Part shown: positions 23,001 through 34,819 of the stretch, in pieces
Layout of the letters: each line of letters opens with the position of its first letter
Position numbering within the stretch: the stretch's first letter is position 1
From: Megamerina dolium
Taxonomy: Eukaryota; Arthropoda; Insecta; Diptera; Megamerinidae
Assembly: GCA_963854835.1 (NCBI GenBank)
Contig: OY978528.1
Coordinates: forward strand, 11,130,242-11,194,241
Reading direction: 5' to 3'
DNA length: 64,000 bases
Translations under genes and position numbers: made by a program
The notes under the pieces: generated by a model
The model's database searches: none
What the model was told of the DNA's origin: nothing
What the model saw: the letters and a program-made list of their open reading frames with translations, nothing else

Positions 23001-25817
23001 ATAAAATTTTACATCCATTCAGAAATTAAGAATTCAATTTAAAAGTTGTATGAAATGATTCTGTTGTTATTTACATACAATACATACACGAAAGAATACA
23101 AATAAATTTGTAATATGGGTGGTATGAGTAATATTAATTTTGACATTAATTTATATTTTAATTAAATAAAGAATTTAATTAGGAAAACTGGATGGGAAGG
23201 GTATTTTACCATCATTTAGAATATATTTAATTTTCCTACGTGTGTATTTTGTATGAATTTTTTTTAAATTTGCAACAATTTTTAATTCTCTTCCGAATAG
23301 TCCGAATTAAAATTAAATAATTTCAAACAAAAACTTGTAAATATTCAAAAGGGTAAATAGTTTAGAGTTTATCTTTTACAATATAAGTTTGTTAAATGAA
23401 ATTAGGATATACAAAATTGATTGTATATATTAAAATGCAGCTTTTATTACGATATATCCTAGCCATAGAACCACTACTTAATGGGTTCGTGTCGTTCCTG
23501 TCTCTTGAAATTTGAATTAAAAAGTTATTCTTATATTTTCATTCGTTGAGTAAAATTTTTTCTGTATTTTACATGAATATCAATTCTATTGAATGCTTAA
23601 ATTATAAATCTTCAATCGATATCTCAACTTCTACTGGATACTATTGAATATCAAATACCTAATCACTATATAAAGCATACTCAAATCAAATGTAAAAAAA
23701 GTATAAAATAGTCTAACATTATTCCTATGAAACTTGCTGAAAAAAACTATAAAAAAAAAGAATTTAAAACAGAAAAGGGAGAGAAATCTGCTGCTATTTG
23801 AAAACGATACATTTTTATGGGGTTAAAATCGGGTGAGTAAATGTAAGTTAGCGTAAGTACTTTTTAAACTAAACAAAAATTTAGAGTGTTTGAGTATAAG
23901 AGGGAGTACCAGAGATCGAAAGTAACTGAAGCAATACTTGTACTAGGTGCGATGTGTTGAACAATTGACAACGAACTATAGCACTCACCTATAACAGATG
24001 CATATAAATTTATATGTAAATATTATATACCTCTTCGAATAGCAATTTCTATCCACTATGTAAAATTAAGTAAGTGCTAGCATTGCAACCTAAAAAATAT
24101 CAATAGGTTAGAGAGAGAGAGAGAGAGAGAGAAAAAAAAGGAAATACTATTTATAAAAAAAAAAACTACTGCATAAATGCATTCTCCTTAACTTCAACTC
24201 TAAAGTGTACTTACTGTGTATATTTTTCGCAAAAAGTAAAGAAAAATACAGGAAGAGTATTAAAAATAACCAACCACAAGCAGTACAATAAACAAAAAGG
24301 GCGTTTAAGTGAATCTTAAGCGTAACATTTGTGAGTGTGCAGAAAAAGCAGGAAAAACAAGAAGCTTATATATGAAAATGTATGAAAGCAATAGGGAACA
24401 ATTTCTCAAAGAAAAAAAAATATATGTATATATACACATTCACTACTTTAAGTGTATGTGTATAAGTGTGTGTGTGTGTGTGTACATTATTTTTCTATAC
24501 ATTTTGAAGTAAACTTCATGAAAATCGCATTAGAATGTTTTGGCATGCTTTCGTATATACTGAAATTCATTTATATACAGGATATTTCACAAAATTGTCA
24601 ACATCGTGGGATGATTTTTTAAAGATCTTAGAGTGAAATGTAGAATGTGATTTAATTTTTATAACCTAACTGTACCAGAACTATCAAAAGATCACTTTTT
24701 CAATAAAAAAATAATACTTTAATCAGTGTTTTTTTTTCAGAACCCATATGATCGATATCAATAAGTGCATTTTTTGTTCTTTAAATGCACTTAAATCAGT
24801 TTTCCCACTAAGAACTCACATTACCGGAGATAAGAAAGAAATTTCCCATTAATTATTTACTTAATTTAAATTTATTTTCCATATTTCATACTATTCTAAT
24901 ACATTTGATAATGCATGTCTGCTCTCATATAGTAGGTCACTCAAGCTTGGACAGCCACTTCGAATGGTCAACGGCACTGAAGGCGAATTTCGAAAGAAAT
25001 ATTGAGATTGAGAGTGAGTAATGCTGCAAAAATTTGCAAAAAATCACCACATGGACGTAGCATATCTTATTAAAGTGGTCAAATTTTCATAAAAACGGCG
25101 AAGTAATTCTAACTTAGCGAGCAATCTTAGTTTCATTTTACTTCAGTATATCAAATAATGTTTGGTTTGGAGTAATTGTACTTGTATGTATAAAATATAA
25201 GCAATATAGGTACCTACACTATATCAGTGATGTCACACTGTCACAGTGATGTGCTGCGTACACCCACCCTGTGTACACAAAGAAATACAGACGCATATAA
25301 AAATAGTTGGTAGTATTAACAGTCATGGGATATAAATCTGTGCAAAACATGCGACAATTCTTAGACAATTTCAGTTGTTCTACTTCTTCTTGCTACTATT
25401 TACTACTACTATTCTTAGTATTTTTTGTTGCATATTTTTTCAATAAGCGCATTCATGTTATTGTTCTCTGCATGAAATGATGTTAATGATGATGATGTTG
25501 CTGCATATACTGTCTTTCGTTGCTATTCCTACATGCTTATGTATGTAAGTATGTGGTGTTTTATGCTTGACTATTACTTTTCTGTGATTTTTTGTTGTTT
25601 TAAATTTTTTTTTTTTACATTATACCAAAGACAAATTCATTCTCAAACATCTATGTATGTTGGTATTTACACAAACGTGTAAACTAGCACATAGCAACAT
25701 TAATAGCAACATGTATAACAATTGTCATATTTGTTTGGCTGGCGTTCTAACATGTATATATTTTTTTGTAGCTAAATCATAAACGATAGTATGCAAGAAA
25801 AAGCATCAACAGCATTA
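23000..25817. other. AT-rich stretch with microsatellites, no gene seen
   Basis: (GA)n at 24111-24132, A-runs near 24133-24170, (GT)n at 24465-24483, and a possible element end TACAGGATATTTCACAAA near 24578 without a partner. Nothing gene-like. Confidence 0.5.
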
Positions 25818-25937
25818 GCAATATCTTCATATACAAAACATTACAAAATGCCTACAATCCTGCATACAATTGTATCAGCAACATCTTCATATACAAAATA
25901 CTACAAAATGTATACAAACATGCGCATCGTATGTAAA
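25818..25937 (+). repeat. Two-unit 60-bp tandem duplication
   Basis: GCAAYATCTTCATATACAAA occurs at 25818 and 25878, followed by similar CATTACAAAATGCCTACAA / ACTACAAAATGTATACAA. The units are in frame (20 codons), so the frame at 25791-25994 shows a repeated SSYTKxYKM peptide. That frame has no other support as a gene. Confidence 0.8.
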
Positions 25938-25939
25938 CA

Positions 25940-27600
25940 TGTGTCTAAGTATCAAATGCATACGATGTATTCGTTTACCCACCATGTTTGTTAGATGTTG
26001 CTCGAATAATAATTGTGCACTCATGTATGATGTCATATTACGTTTATGAGCTTATAAGTGGGCGTGTTAAAAATCAACACAATAAATATGTATATGTATA
26101 ACACATAAATAGCCACTACTACCAAGTACCGTGAATGAGATAGAAAAATCTAAAGGAGAAATAGTAAAAATATAAAGAAAAATAATAATAGTAATATTAA
26201 AAGTATGAAGAATATATGTATTATACACACACACACACAATTATAATTGTTTCACATAACTAACACAGTAGCATGTACAATCGTAAGTATACTAGAGCAT
26301 ATTAGAGTGGATCACCACAGGAAAATAATTAAAAGAAATTACGAAAATTAGTTTCTTATACTTTAGCTTATTTTAGCTTATTACTTCATATTAAAGTAAT
26401 TCTTCCTACATTTAAAGAGTTAGTTTTTTAGTTATTCGTATGAGTATATGGAAGATAAAAAATAGTAGAAACAATTAAATACTAAAATCATTATCGTTTT
26501 CATATGACGTGATACTTTTACATTAAGTTGATACTAAGTATACGCATATGGTGACTAACATTTTGATGCATAATGTTGAATATCTGAAAAGATTTTCTTT
26601 ACTTTTGATATTACTTTCAACTAATGGTCGAGTTTTGCCACATTTCTTTTCTTTGAAAATCAACCCAAACTAACATACTGGTCTGATAAGCTTGCTGAAA
26701 TAAATGTAAGGTATATGCAATAAAGTGTGACGCAACTAACGCACATTAAATCGCTTAAATTTGTAATTGAGAATGAAGTAGTATACGATCGCAATGCTAC
26801 GCTACGGGATCATGTAGCATATATGTATATGATATATTTGAAAGATGGCATTTTATGTGCACTGTACTACAAATAAGTACATAAAATTATTTGCTCTTGC
26901 TGTTGTTTGGCTTTTTCGGCTTTTGACCAATAAACAAGAAAATTCAACAACAATTCTTAAAAACAAATACACCACACATTGGCTATTCACTGAAGTCAGT
27001 GAACATTTTTATGCCTTTACCTCAAACATTTACCTATTGTTCGTTACGTATTACTTAGACTTTTTTCATAAATACATAGCAAAGAGCTCTAAATATATTC
27101 CTCCGTCTATAATTTTACATTGAAAAATTACTAGCTCTTTGTTATTGATATTTCTGAGCCGTATGTGTGTATATATAATTTTACATCATATCATTGACTA
27201 GAAGTCATAAGCAGCTTCACTTACGTAAACACTGTTATTAATGTCTGTTATTAACTCCGAAGGATTATTTCTCGTACATTCTTGGACTCTACGGTCTGCT
27301 GTTGTTATTACTACAATTACTACTTATATATGTATATGGCTACTGTATTACTTGTATAATACTGTTCTTTATTTAATTTCGTGTTGTTGGTTTCATGTTT
27401 TGTGTTCATTCAATTAAACTACTCATACAAATAAATATTATAAGCAGTTATTTAAGCAAAACACACAATCAGAGATTTATATTTACAGATTTTCTTTGTG
27501 ACAATTGTTTTTCAAGTTTTTTTTTCTCTTAAGTATTTTCTCGACTTATATAATTCTATTGTAAGTATGAGTATTTAGTTGTTATGTCAAGAAATTATCG
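25940..27600. other. AT-rich stretch, no gene seen
   Basis: (CA)n at 26225-26239; otherwise unremarkable AT-rich DNA. The 92-residue frame at 26845-27123 has no recognisable domain, no GC-rich third positions and no splice context. Confidence 0.45.
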
Positions 27601-27885
27601 AGAATTGTTAGATAAAACACATATATTTCTTATATTCATTAAAATTAATTGGGTTGCCTTTAAAGTATGTTCCATTTGAAGCAATGTACATCAGGCATAA
27701 TTTTTTCGAAACTTCGAAACAAATGTTATAGAAGTTTTCGGGGATGGTCTTCAGTTTACTCACTGAATTTTGTTTAATGGTTACAATCAACTTCAAACGG
27801 GTACCCTGAGCAGAAAATTGAGTTTTGGAAAGAGAAAGAAGTCACACGATGCGAAATCTAATGAATATGGTGGTTATTCGCGTAC

Positions 27886-27898
27886 CTCTTTAACTAGG
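27886..27898. repeat. SINE B target-site duplication, left copy
   Basis: CTCTTTAACTAGG here matches CTTTTTAACTAGG at 28269-28281 with one mismatch. The pair brackets the SINE exactly at its tail and at its tRNA-like head. Confidence 0.85.
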
Positions 27899-28268
27899 TT
27901 AGATTAGGTTATGTGGCTGCCCTCTCTCTGAGAGGACACACTTAGGTTAGAAAGGCTCATTGTGATACCACTGAGCTTCTCTTCCAATACTGTTGCGCGT
28001 GTTAAATTTGGACAGCATTAGAAGGGTCCAACTTATATTAGCCGGTTCCGAACGGCAGAACCCTTGTGCCAATATTTCAACTTAGTTTTGTCACAGAACT
28101 CTTTTAAGAAGAATTTTTGGCAAATTGTTAATGCCGCGAAAATTGCCAATTCTTGTCGGTAGGTGGGTACCGTTCTAAAGAAAAATCTTGTCGATATCAA
28201 ATTTTGTTATGCTTCAGCTGGGGACAGATCAGAAGGTTGACACACTAGCCACTGAGCTGCGACACCCA
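27899..28268 (-). mobile_element. Full-length tRNA-derived SINE, copy B
   Basis: This is the most complete SINE in the window, about 370 bp, on the minus strand. The head TGGGTGTCGCAGCTCAGTGG at 28268 downward is tRNA-like, with a good pol III A box (CAGCTCAGTGG). A clear B box is not visible, so it may be internally decayed. The unique body runs through TTTGATATCGACAAG, GTTCTGCCGTTCGGAACCGG and AATTTAACACGCGCAACAG. It ends with a CCTCTCAGAGAGAGG hairpin, GGCAGCCACATAACC and CTAA repeats. It interrupts mariner M2 and is flanked by a 13-bp target-site duplication. Confidence 0.92.
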
Positions 28269-28281
28269 CTTTTTAACTAGG
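28269..28281. repeat. SINE B target-site duplication, right copy
   Basis: CTTTTTAACTAGG, partner of 27886-27898. Removing the SINE and one copy restores continuous mariner sequence. Confidence 0.85.
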
Positions 28282-28569
28282 AAATCAGTCATAATAACAA
28301 AAAAAACTCAGATATTTTAGAATGACTCTTACGACGATACATCGTATGCCCCACGAGGGGGTTAATAGTAAATGTTAAGTGTGTGTGTGCTTTCTTCCTC
28401 AAGCTGAAGTGATTGTTTTTGGAGTAAAAATCATTTTCATGTTTTCGATGTTATCTTTGGTAAAACTTGACGGCGGCCTTCCATGAACGAGGCAAATGTA
28501 CTTCGAATTATCGACCTGATTTCAAGGCTTTGTACCATTCATATGCCCGAGGTTTTGATAGTACTTGCT

Positions 28570-28870
28570 GCTACACATTGTACGGCCTTGGCCAGACTGC
28601 GGCTCAAACACTTTCAGCTAAGTTTCCCAACATCAGCTTCAAGCATCAAAAGTTCGACAAATCAATTATATCCTTCATTAAAAAGATCTGGTTTGATCGC
28701 AGTGCCCGTAACACTTGTGGTTGGCCCCCAGAGGTATCAGCTATAGGGCTCATATCCTATAACAGATCTTGGTGTGGTTTCACGTGGTCCACTTGATGAA
28801 CAAGGATTATGTCCTTGATTCAACGTCACGCTCTCTCTCTTTTGAAAGAGGAGATAGGATGAGTAGTACG
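28570..28870. other. GC-richer flank of mariner M2, unassigned
   Basis: GC-richer than its surroundings and next to the N-terminal side of the mariner. It could hold the degraded transposase N-terminus, but I could not find its expected helix motif. The plus-strand frames here (28467-28796, 28483-28746) run opposite to the mariner and look like shadows. Confidence 0.35.
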
Positions 28871-30830
28871 AGACAGTTATATTAAATTATTATTGCTAAA
28901 AGGCCTATACAAATGCAATGCACAACATGAAATATCTTTAACCATTAACTATCTTGTATTCTTGTATAAAAGGTATGCAGAAAAACTCAGCGAACTTAAG
29001 TATATTTTCTATTATTTTTTTTTTTCCATACGTCTTTCAATTCAATTCAAGATAAAATTAAGCTAAATTTACTGCCACTGGTAACTTAATACAACTTATC
29101 ACAAGATGCTCAGAAAATGTAATGTATAATGTATAATAAAACTGCAGGCAGGCATCAGGAGAGAAAATCCCCCACCGCTGAATATCAAAGCACTCCTTAA
29201 CCTTATCTACGGAAACAAAAAGGAGAAAAAAATTAATGCAATCTTCTCATAAAAAATAAAAATACTAGTTACACTAGTAATAATACCATAAGATACAAAA
29301 AAAAAACCAAGCTCAACAAACCGCATATTGCATATCGCGTACAAGTATGCTGCTGCTTTTCTTCTTCTTCATCTTCATCTTCGTTTTTTATTTTATTGAA
29401 CAATATTCACGAGTTTCGTGGGAACGTGTAAATCAATGTGTTGAACTTTTATTATAATCGTCAGCAGCATGAGCAATGAGACGTATGTATCTAACTAACT
29501 AAATCTTTCGAAGAACAAGAATACAAGTATCTATGTATTTATGAAGCAAAAGTAGAGGATAGAGGGGTTAAATGCGAAAAAAAAAAGGAAACGTACATAC
29601 TAGTTATCGTAAAAACGATAATAACAGCGGTATACGGTGCTTACGAAAATCAGAGCAGAGAGCAGTCATTCGCACAGCAGTTGGTAACATTCACGATAGA
29701 CACATCATCCACATCGTCATTATCATCATCATCATTAACATCATAGCATTCGTATTCGTAGTCGTCGTCATGAATGCGGTAACAGAAATTTGGTATATAG
29801 CAATATATCGGCAAGAATCACTTGCTTGTTTAAGTAGCTGTAAAAAAAAGTTTCTTATTTATATTTACCACACTTCTTCTGCTATCGCTAAGCTTTAACT
29901 AAGCTCGTTTTACCTTTTTATTCCTCGATATTTTTCTTTCTTTTTTTCGTTATCGCCTACTATACTAAGCAATAGTATAGTTAATTGTATAAGCATTTTG
30001 GTGAAATATTTCAGCAATTCTTTGATATATTTGTAGTAATGATAATGGTAAGAGTATTCATTCATAGCTCCTAGTACATATTGTACTACTTGTTAGTGAA
30101 CTTCTTGATATGCATTATATTTGTACGTAGAGATTTTTTTTACATGCATGTTACTCGTATGAATTTGTGTAATAAATCTCATCCATCACAATATCGTACA
30201 ACAGTGCAGTTAAGCAGTGCACTGCACTCAATCAACGATATATTTAATATTATTTTTGGCTACATGTTTGCTCATTTTATTTTATATTCTGAATCTATTT
30301 TCATATGCGCATATTAATTTTGAATCATCAGACTCATATAAATAATTGGATTTTATTTAAAAATTCATAATACCATCCACCATATGGTTGCACAAATGAA
30401 CAAGGACTATATATTCTGAAAATATAGCGAAAAAAAAAGTTACCCGTGTATGGCCATTTTGCTAGATCAATTCGTTAATGTTTTTTAGACGCAAAATTAT
30501 TTTAAATTATTATTACTCATACGACTTTTTTTTAATAAAAAAAATTTCTCCTGTTAAAAATGTAAATATTCCAATGTAAAATAGCCTTCAGAAACAAACC
30601 CCATTGAAATGAAAATCATAGTTTAAATGAACAAATTACTGGTAAAAACGCCCACTTAAAGCATCATCATTTTTTCGAAAACAATTAATTAAGCAATTAA
30701 GCACCCAGAGACTTTAAGATTTTAAGTCGGTCACACTTGAGAAGAAGAAGATTAAATCAAAATAGATCATGCAGTGTAAAGGAGCCAACAAGTGTTTTCC
30801 TCCTTAGCATCAGGCAAAAAAAAAAAAAAG
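28870..30830. other. AT-rich stretch, no gene seen
   Basis: Contains short CTTC/ATC-rich runs (29358-29384, 29705-29735) and A-runs. The frame at 29572-29898 translates ATC repeats into isoleucine. No supported gene. Confidence 0.45.
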
Positions 30831-30834
30831 GTTA

Positions 30835-30990
30835 AAGGATAAAAAAGTGGTGCACCGATTCATCTTTCTCGCCACAGTTAAGACAGAAAGTCTACTAGTC
30901 TGCTAGTCTGCAATTGATAAACGAGTTCTCAATGGGTTCCGATGAAAATGGTAAACCAGGCTGAGGCTCGTCAAGATCAGCCTATGGGTC
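30835..30990 (-). pseudogene. Possible LINE zinc-finger tail fragment (copy L3)
   Basis: Minus strand reads LTSLSLVYHFHR in one frame and FCLNCGEKDESVHHFF in another. These match the order of the tail of RNase H LINEs (LTGHxxxxYHxxxxG, then CxxCxExxES...HFLC). It is short and frameshifted, with no RNase H domain detected upstream, so the assignment is tentative. Confidence 0.45.
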
Positions 30991-31382
30991 TTTTTCTCAA
31001 TAAGTCAGGGGGGCAAATTACCTATGATACCCACGTTTCACTCAATTTAATATCTGAACATTATGTCGTCCAACCTTATTTAGTTTGGAATTGTGGGTGA
31101 CAAGCGATAGAAACTGATGTGTTCTTGTCCACGACATAACCTTTTGTATTAAATCTGAAAAACTGCATACTATATTAAGGCAGGTTTATATTTTCAAACG
31201 AGCTTGAAACGATCACGTGTATAATTTATCTCCGTAAATTGTTTTCCTCAGCATTTTCTCCGATTATTCTTACCTCTGGACTGGACTGGTAGAACAAGAG
31301 CTTGCAACACTTTTCTAGCATGTCTTTTTGATGGTATGGGTTCATACGGAATACTTAAAACTGAGCATTACCAGACAATATA

Positions 31383-31631
31383 CTACATTGATCAAAAAGT
31401 TCCTGAAATAACCACCGTGTGGCGCTCCTGTCGTTCCAATTTTGTGTTCTGTTGGCTTTTGGCTACGTAACATTTGCAAATGTCAAGCTATGGCGCTAAG
31501 ATTTAGAGGGAATATCAACAACAGATGAACCAACTTAACAAAAAAAAAAAAAAAAACAAAAAACAGAACTCAAATTGGAACGATGGGAGCGCCACACTGT
31601 GGTTATTCCGAGAACTTTTTGATCAAGGTGG
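31383..31631. mobile_element. 249-bp MITE with ~65-70-bp terminal inverted repeats (MITE-2)
   Basis: The left end (31383-31452) and the complement of the right end (31631-31562) match with few differences. Shared words are TTGATCAAAAAGTTC, AATAACCAC, GTGTGGCGCTCC, TCGTTCCAATTT and GTTCTGTT. A TA dinucleotide flanks each side (31381-31382; 31632-31633), as expected for IS630-Tc1-mariner insertion. The ~110-bp interior holds an A-run and no transposase. The high similarity of the two arms suggests it is younger than the mariner pseudogenes nearby. Confidence 0.9.
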
Positions 31632-31660
31632 TATTCTACCCTACTGTATGGGGTAAGATA

Positions 31661-31920
31661 TTTTTCTTTTTTTTTTATCTGGCACTTATAGTACCCGAAG
31701 GGCCCATTGTTTGAGCTTTTCTTCCAGTACTGTTAAATTTTGGACAGTATCAGAAGGGTCCTATTTATATCAGCTGGATCCGAATGGCAAATCCCTTGTG
31801 ACATCACATTTTCTGAATTTTGTCCCAGAGCTCATGGCAAATTGATAATGCCGGAAGAATTGTCAATTGCTTTCCAACAGGTGGTTAGCGTTCGAATAAA
31901 AAATCTTTTCGATATCAAAG
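31661..31920 (-). mobile_element. SINE copy C, second tail type with A-rich end
   Basis: Minus-strand copy sharing the SINE body (TTTGATATCGAAAAG, AATTTGCCATGAGCTCTG, GTGATGTCACAAGG, ATATAAATAGGACCCTTCTG, CTGTCCAAAATTTAAC). Its end is different from copies A, B and F: GGGCCCTTCGGGTACT, TAAGTGCCAGAT and then an A-rich tail (31661-31678). The tRNA-like head is missing or replaced beyond 31920. It sits 30 bp from MITE-2. The frame at 31740-31994 overlaps it and is not a gene. Confidence 0.82.
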
Positions 31921-31999
31921 CTGTGAGAAATGCCCTTATTTCTTTTGATAACTATAGACAGTTCCTGACAGTAACGTTTGTTACATTCATATGAAAAAA

Positions 32000-33540
32000 A
32001 AAAATGAAGAAAAATCAAAGACAAATGGAAAGATGGACAAATTTAATACAAAGTTTCAGTTCAGTTTATAGTTCTAAATGCAGACTATAATTATGCAAAT
32101 AAATGAGCCACAGTCGAATGCTATGATTTCAAGATGTCAGCCAATTTAAAGCGTTACAGATGTGACACTTTCATATTTTACTTGATTTTGAAATATTCAT
32201 TCGATAGTGCATTTTTAGTATATTACATCATTTGTCTTTTCAATTTTGACGATATTTTCAGCATACATAACCCAAGAAATGCCCGTAAGGATGTATGGAA
32301 ATATATTAAAGAAGCACAAACGCAGTCATAAATTTATGAATTTTTTTCAATAAAGTAGAATATCTGTATTTATTATTTATTTTTCGTCTTGTTTTCTATT
32401 TATATTTATTATGGGAATATTCAAACGTTCATTCTGCATTCTTTGCATTTAGAATAAGTGAACATGTACATATATAATAGTATGTTATCATATTGACGCT
32501 GATATTCGCACTCATACTATTTAATTCAGTGTATTTGATTTTTGTTGTTGTTGTTGTTGTTGTTAGTTCTTCCTTCTTTTTCAATTTCAAATCTATATTC
32601 ATCTATAGTACTCATCAAAATGCTGCAAAAGCATATAAAATAAGTAAAAGTCAGAGAGAGGGCAAGAGAGAGAGGGGGTGAGAGGTGGTGGAAAACGAAA
32701 TGAAGCATCAACTAAGTAATAAAACACTTCATTACATATTCCCTCTTTGCATTTTTAGTTTGCAAACACACTATGAAACACTGTGCGTGTGTGTGTGTGT
32801 GTGTGGATGTGTACTGATATAAGTGCATATCCATGCACCCATGTATGCATGAATGCATGGATATGCATATATTTGTATTTAGATATGTTTATTGAAAATA
32901 TTTTTTAAAAAATAAAGAAAAAAAAAACTTTTTTATACATTTATTGATCTAAATAAACGTTATGCTAGTAGCAATACATATACATATACAAGTATAAACG
33001 TTATGATATGAAACAAGTGCAGCCATCAATATGTTGAGTATGTAGAATATACAATACAAACAAGTATTTCATATGCATTATATTTATGAAAAAAAAAGAA
33101 AAAAAAATACACTAAAAATAATCATAAAAATGAATAATTGAAAAAGCAATGTATCATACCTGCAAGTAAGATGAGCTGTTGTAGCACGTTTGATTAGTTC
33201 ACATAAGATTAGTTCATATTTTCAAAGCAAACAAAATCTATTAATTTAAAAATAATATTTTCAAAAGAAAGATGTATTTACAAAAAGTACAAGTTATGCA
33301 TGTAATTGGCTAAAGCATAAAATTTGAAGAATATTCTATTGAATGAATATGAGCTTTAGGTAATGAAGTGATATAATATAAATGTCTGTAACTGTGACTG
33401 TGTGCTGTATGTAACTCAAAACTCTATATTTTATTTATAAATTTATATAAATAAATATTGACACTTAAATGTATTACATACATCCTTAAGGACTATTAGT
33501 CTTATTTACTAGGAATTCTAGGAGAAAAATAATTCAATAT
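32000..33540. other. AT-rich stretch with microsatellites, no gene seen
   Basis: (GTT)n at 32542-32563, GA-rich run 32654-32676, (GT)n at 32786-32805, then a perfect inverted repeat (see 32825-32866). No gene supported. Confidence 0.5.
32825..32866. repeat. 13-bp inverted repeat beside (GT)n
   Basis: GCATATCCATGCA at 32825-32837 and its exact complement TGCATGGATATGC at 32854-32866, with a 16-base loop, 20 bp after a (GT)n run. Confidence 0.8.
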
Positions 33541-33779
33541 AGTTTCATCTTCTTCTATTCAAAAAATTTTATATGAAAGTCTCTTCGAAGAGTGCATTGT
33601 TTGACAAGCAAACCAGGGAGCATTCACAGATAAGGTTTACTTTAATTTGAATTCAACTGTGTTTTTTCCTAACGGTTTCCTAGCAAAGTTCTAAGTAGAA
33701 TGTTTTGTGATCACAAAATCATTATATATTTTCTTTAAAATTATTTTATACCAACTTTTTCTAATCAAATATTGGTTCA

Positions 33780-34790
33780 ATTTAATAAAAACATCAACTT
33801 TGTATGAAAACCCGTTTAGATGATTGAGATAGTAGATAAGTATAAATGGGAAAAATATTTGGACAGAAAATTTAATGGTAGTTGGTCATATATTTTATTG
33901 TATTAGGTGCAAATCTAAACAATTGTGTGTTTATTTGTGGATTTTCAGATGTTTTAAAGTTAATTTTGTATGAAATCCATCCTAGGGAGAAGTATGATTA
34001 AGGAAAATGTTAAGTAGGAAAAATATATGGGATTAGCTCATATATTCTAGGAGTACTCTAATGGTGGTGGTGGTGCAAATTTACAAAAAAAAAATTGTCT
34101 TTTTTGTAGGGGAGCTGCTCTAAGTCATGGAGACAGAGATAAATTTATATTGATTGATTATACATTTCTTCAATGTAAGAGCAATTCTTATACAATTTGG
34201 CATTATTTGACGATTATCAAGTACTTTTGGGAGACATTCTAAAGAATAAAAAGAGCGAAAAAAAAATGTTTGACAAAATGTTAAGTCATGGTCATATATT
34301 CCGCTCCACTAAGAGCACTCTGTAGGCAAAATATATGAAAAAGTAAATTTTGTAGGGGATAACCTCGAAGTGGCAGATATAGGGAATATGAAGGTCTGGC
34401 AAATATGTTGCGGAGAAAAAACATAGAAATGGTCATACATTTTAATGCTCTAAATGCTATTTCTGAGCAATTATGAGGATATTTGTTTATATTCGTGTGC
34501 TTTTAAGTCCATTTTATTGCAGAGTCTTTCTAAATAGTAAATATAGGGTTAAAATATATTTTACAAAATGTTAGGTAGTAAAAATAACTGGTAGCCGCTT
34601 ATATATTCCAACTCTCTACGGGCTGCTGAGAAGCGTTGGCGAAGAAATGTATAAATATGTATATTTTGTAGGGGATGCCCTTTAAGTGATAAAGATAGGG
34701 GATGGTGTATATGTTAAAAAAAAAAAATATTGCGTAGAAAACACAAATGTGAGTCAATCATATATTTCATCGGCCTCGAACTGAATGGAA
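33780..34790 (+). repeat. R2-family tandem array
   Basis: Repeated TTTTGTAGGGGA/TTTGTATGAAA starts at about 33799, 33965, 34103, 34348, 34514 (degraded) and 34665, with intervening GGAAAATGTTAAGTAGG-like and GGTCATATATT-like blocks. Spacing is irregular (120-245 bp), with decayed units between. It belongs to the same family as 2900-3935, 38640-39050, 52350-52830 and 60055-61000. Confidence 0.7.
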
Positions 34791-34819
34791 CCTTTTAAAT
34801 TTTTCGTGTGCCTGTGTTA

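Larger units (their letters stand above)
27612..28570 (-). pseudogene. Mariner transposase pseudogene split by a SINE (M2)
   Basis: Minus-strand mariner remnant. From its 5' side: AYEWYKALKSGR (about 28543-28508), then after a frameshift GRPPSSFTKDNIENMKMIF, the usual linker before the second helix-turn-helix. Further on, TDFLVKEVRE is separated by the inserted SINE (27899-28268). PPYSLDFASCDFFLFPK follows; this is the third catalytic-aspartate region of a DD34D mariner. It ends YIASNGTYFKGN at about 27680-27650. Much of the catalytic core between the linker and TDFLVK is deleted, and stops and frameshifts are frequent. The copy is dead and older than the SINE. Confidence 0.85.

Noticed and set aside
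26845..27123. 92-residue plus-strand frame
   Set aside because: No recognised domain, neutral composition and no splice or promoter context.
28467..28796. 109-residue and 87-residue plus-strand frames in a GC-richer patch
   Set aside because: Part lies antisense to mariner M2, they overlap each other, and no domain is recognisable.
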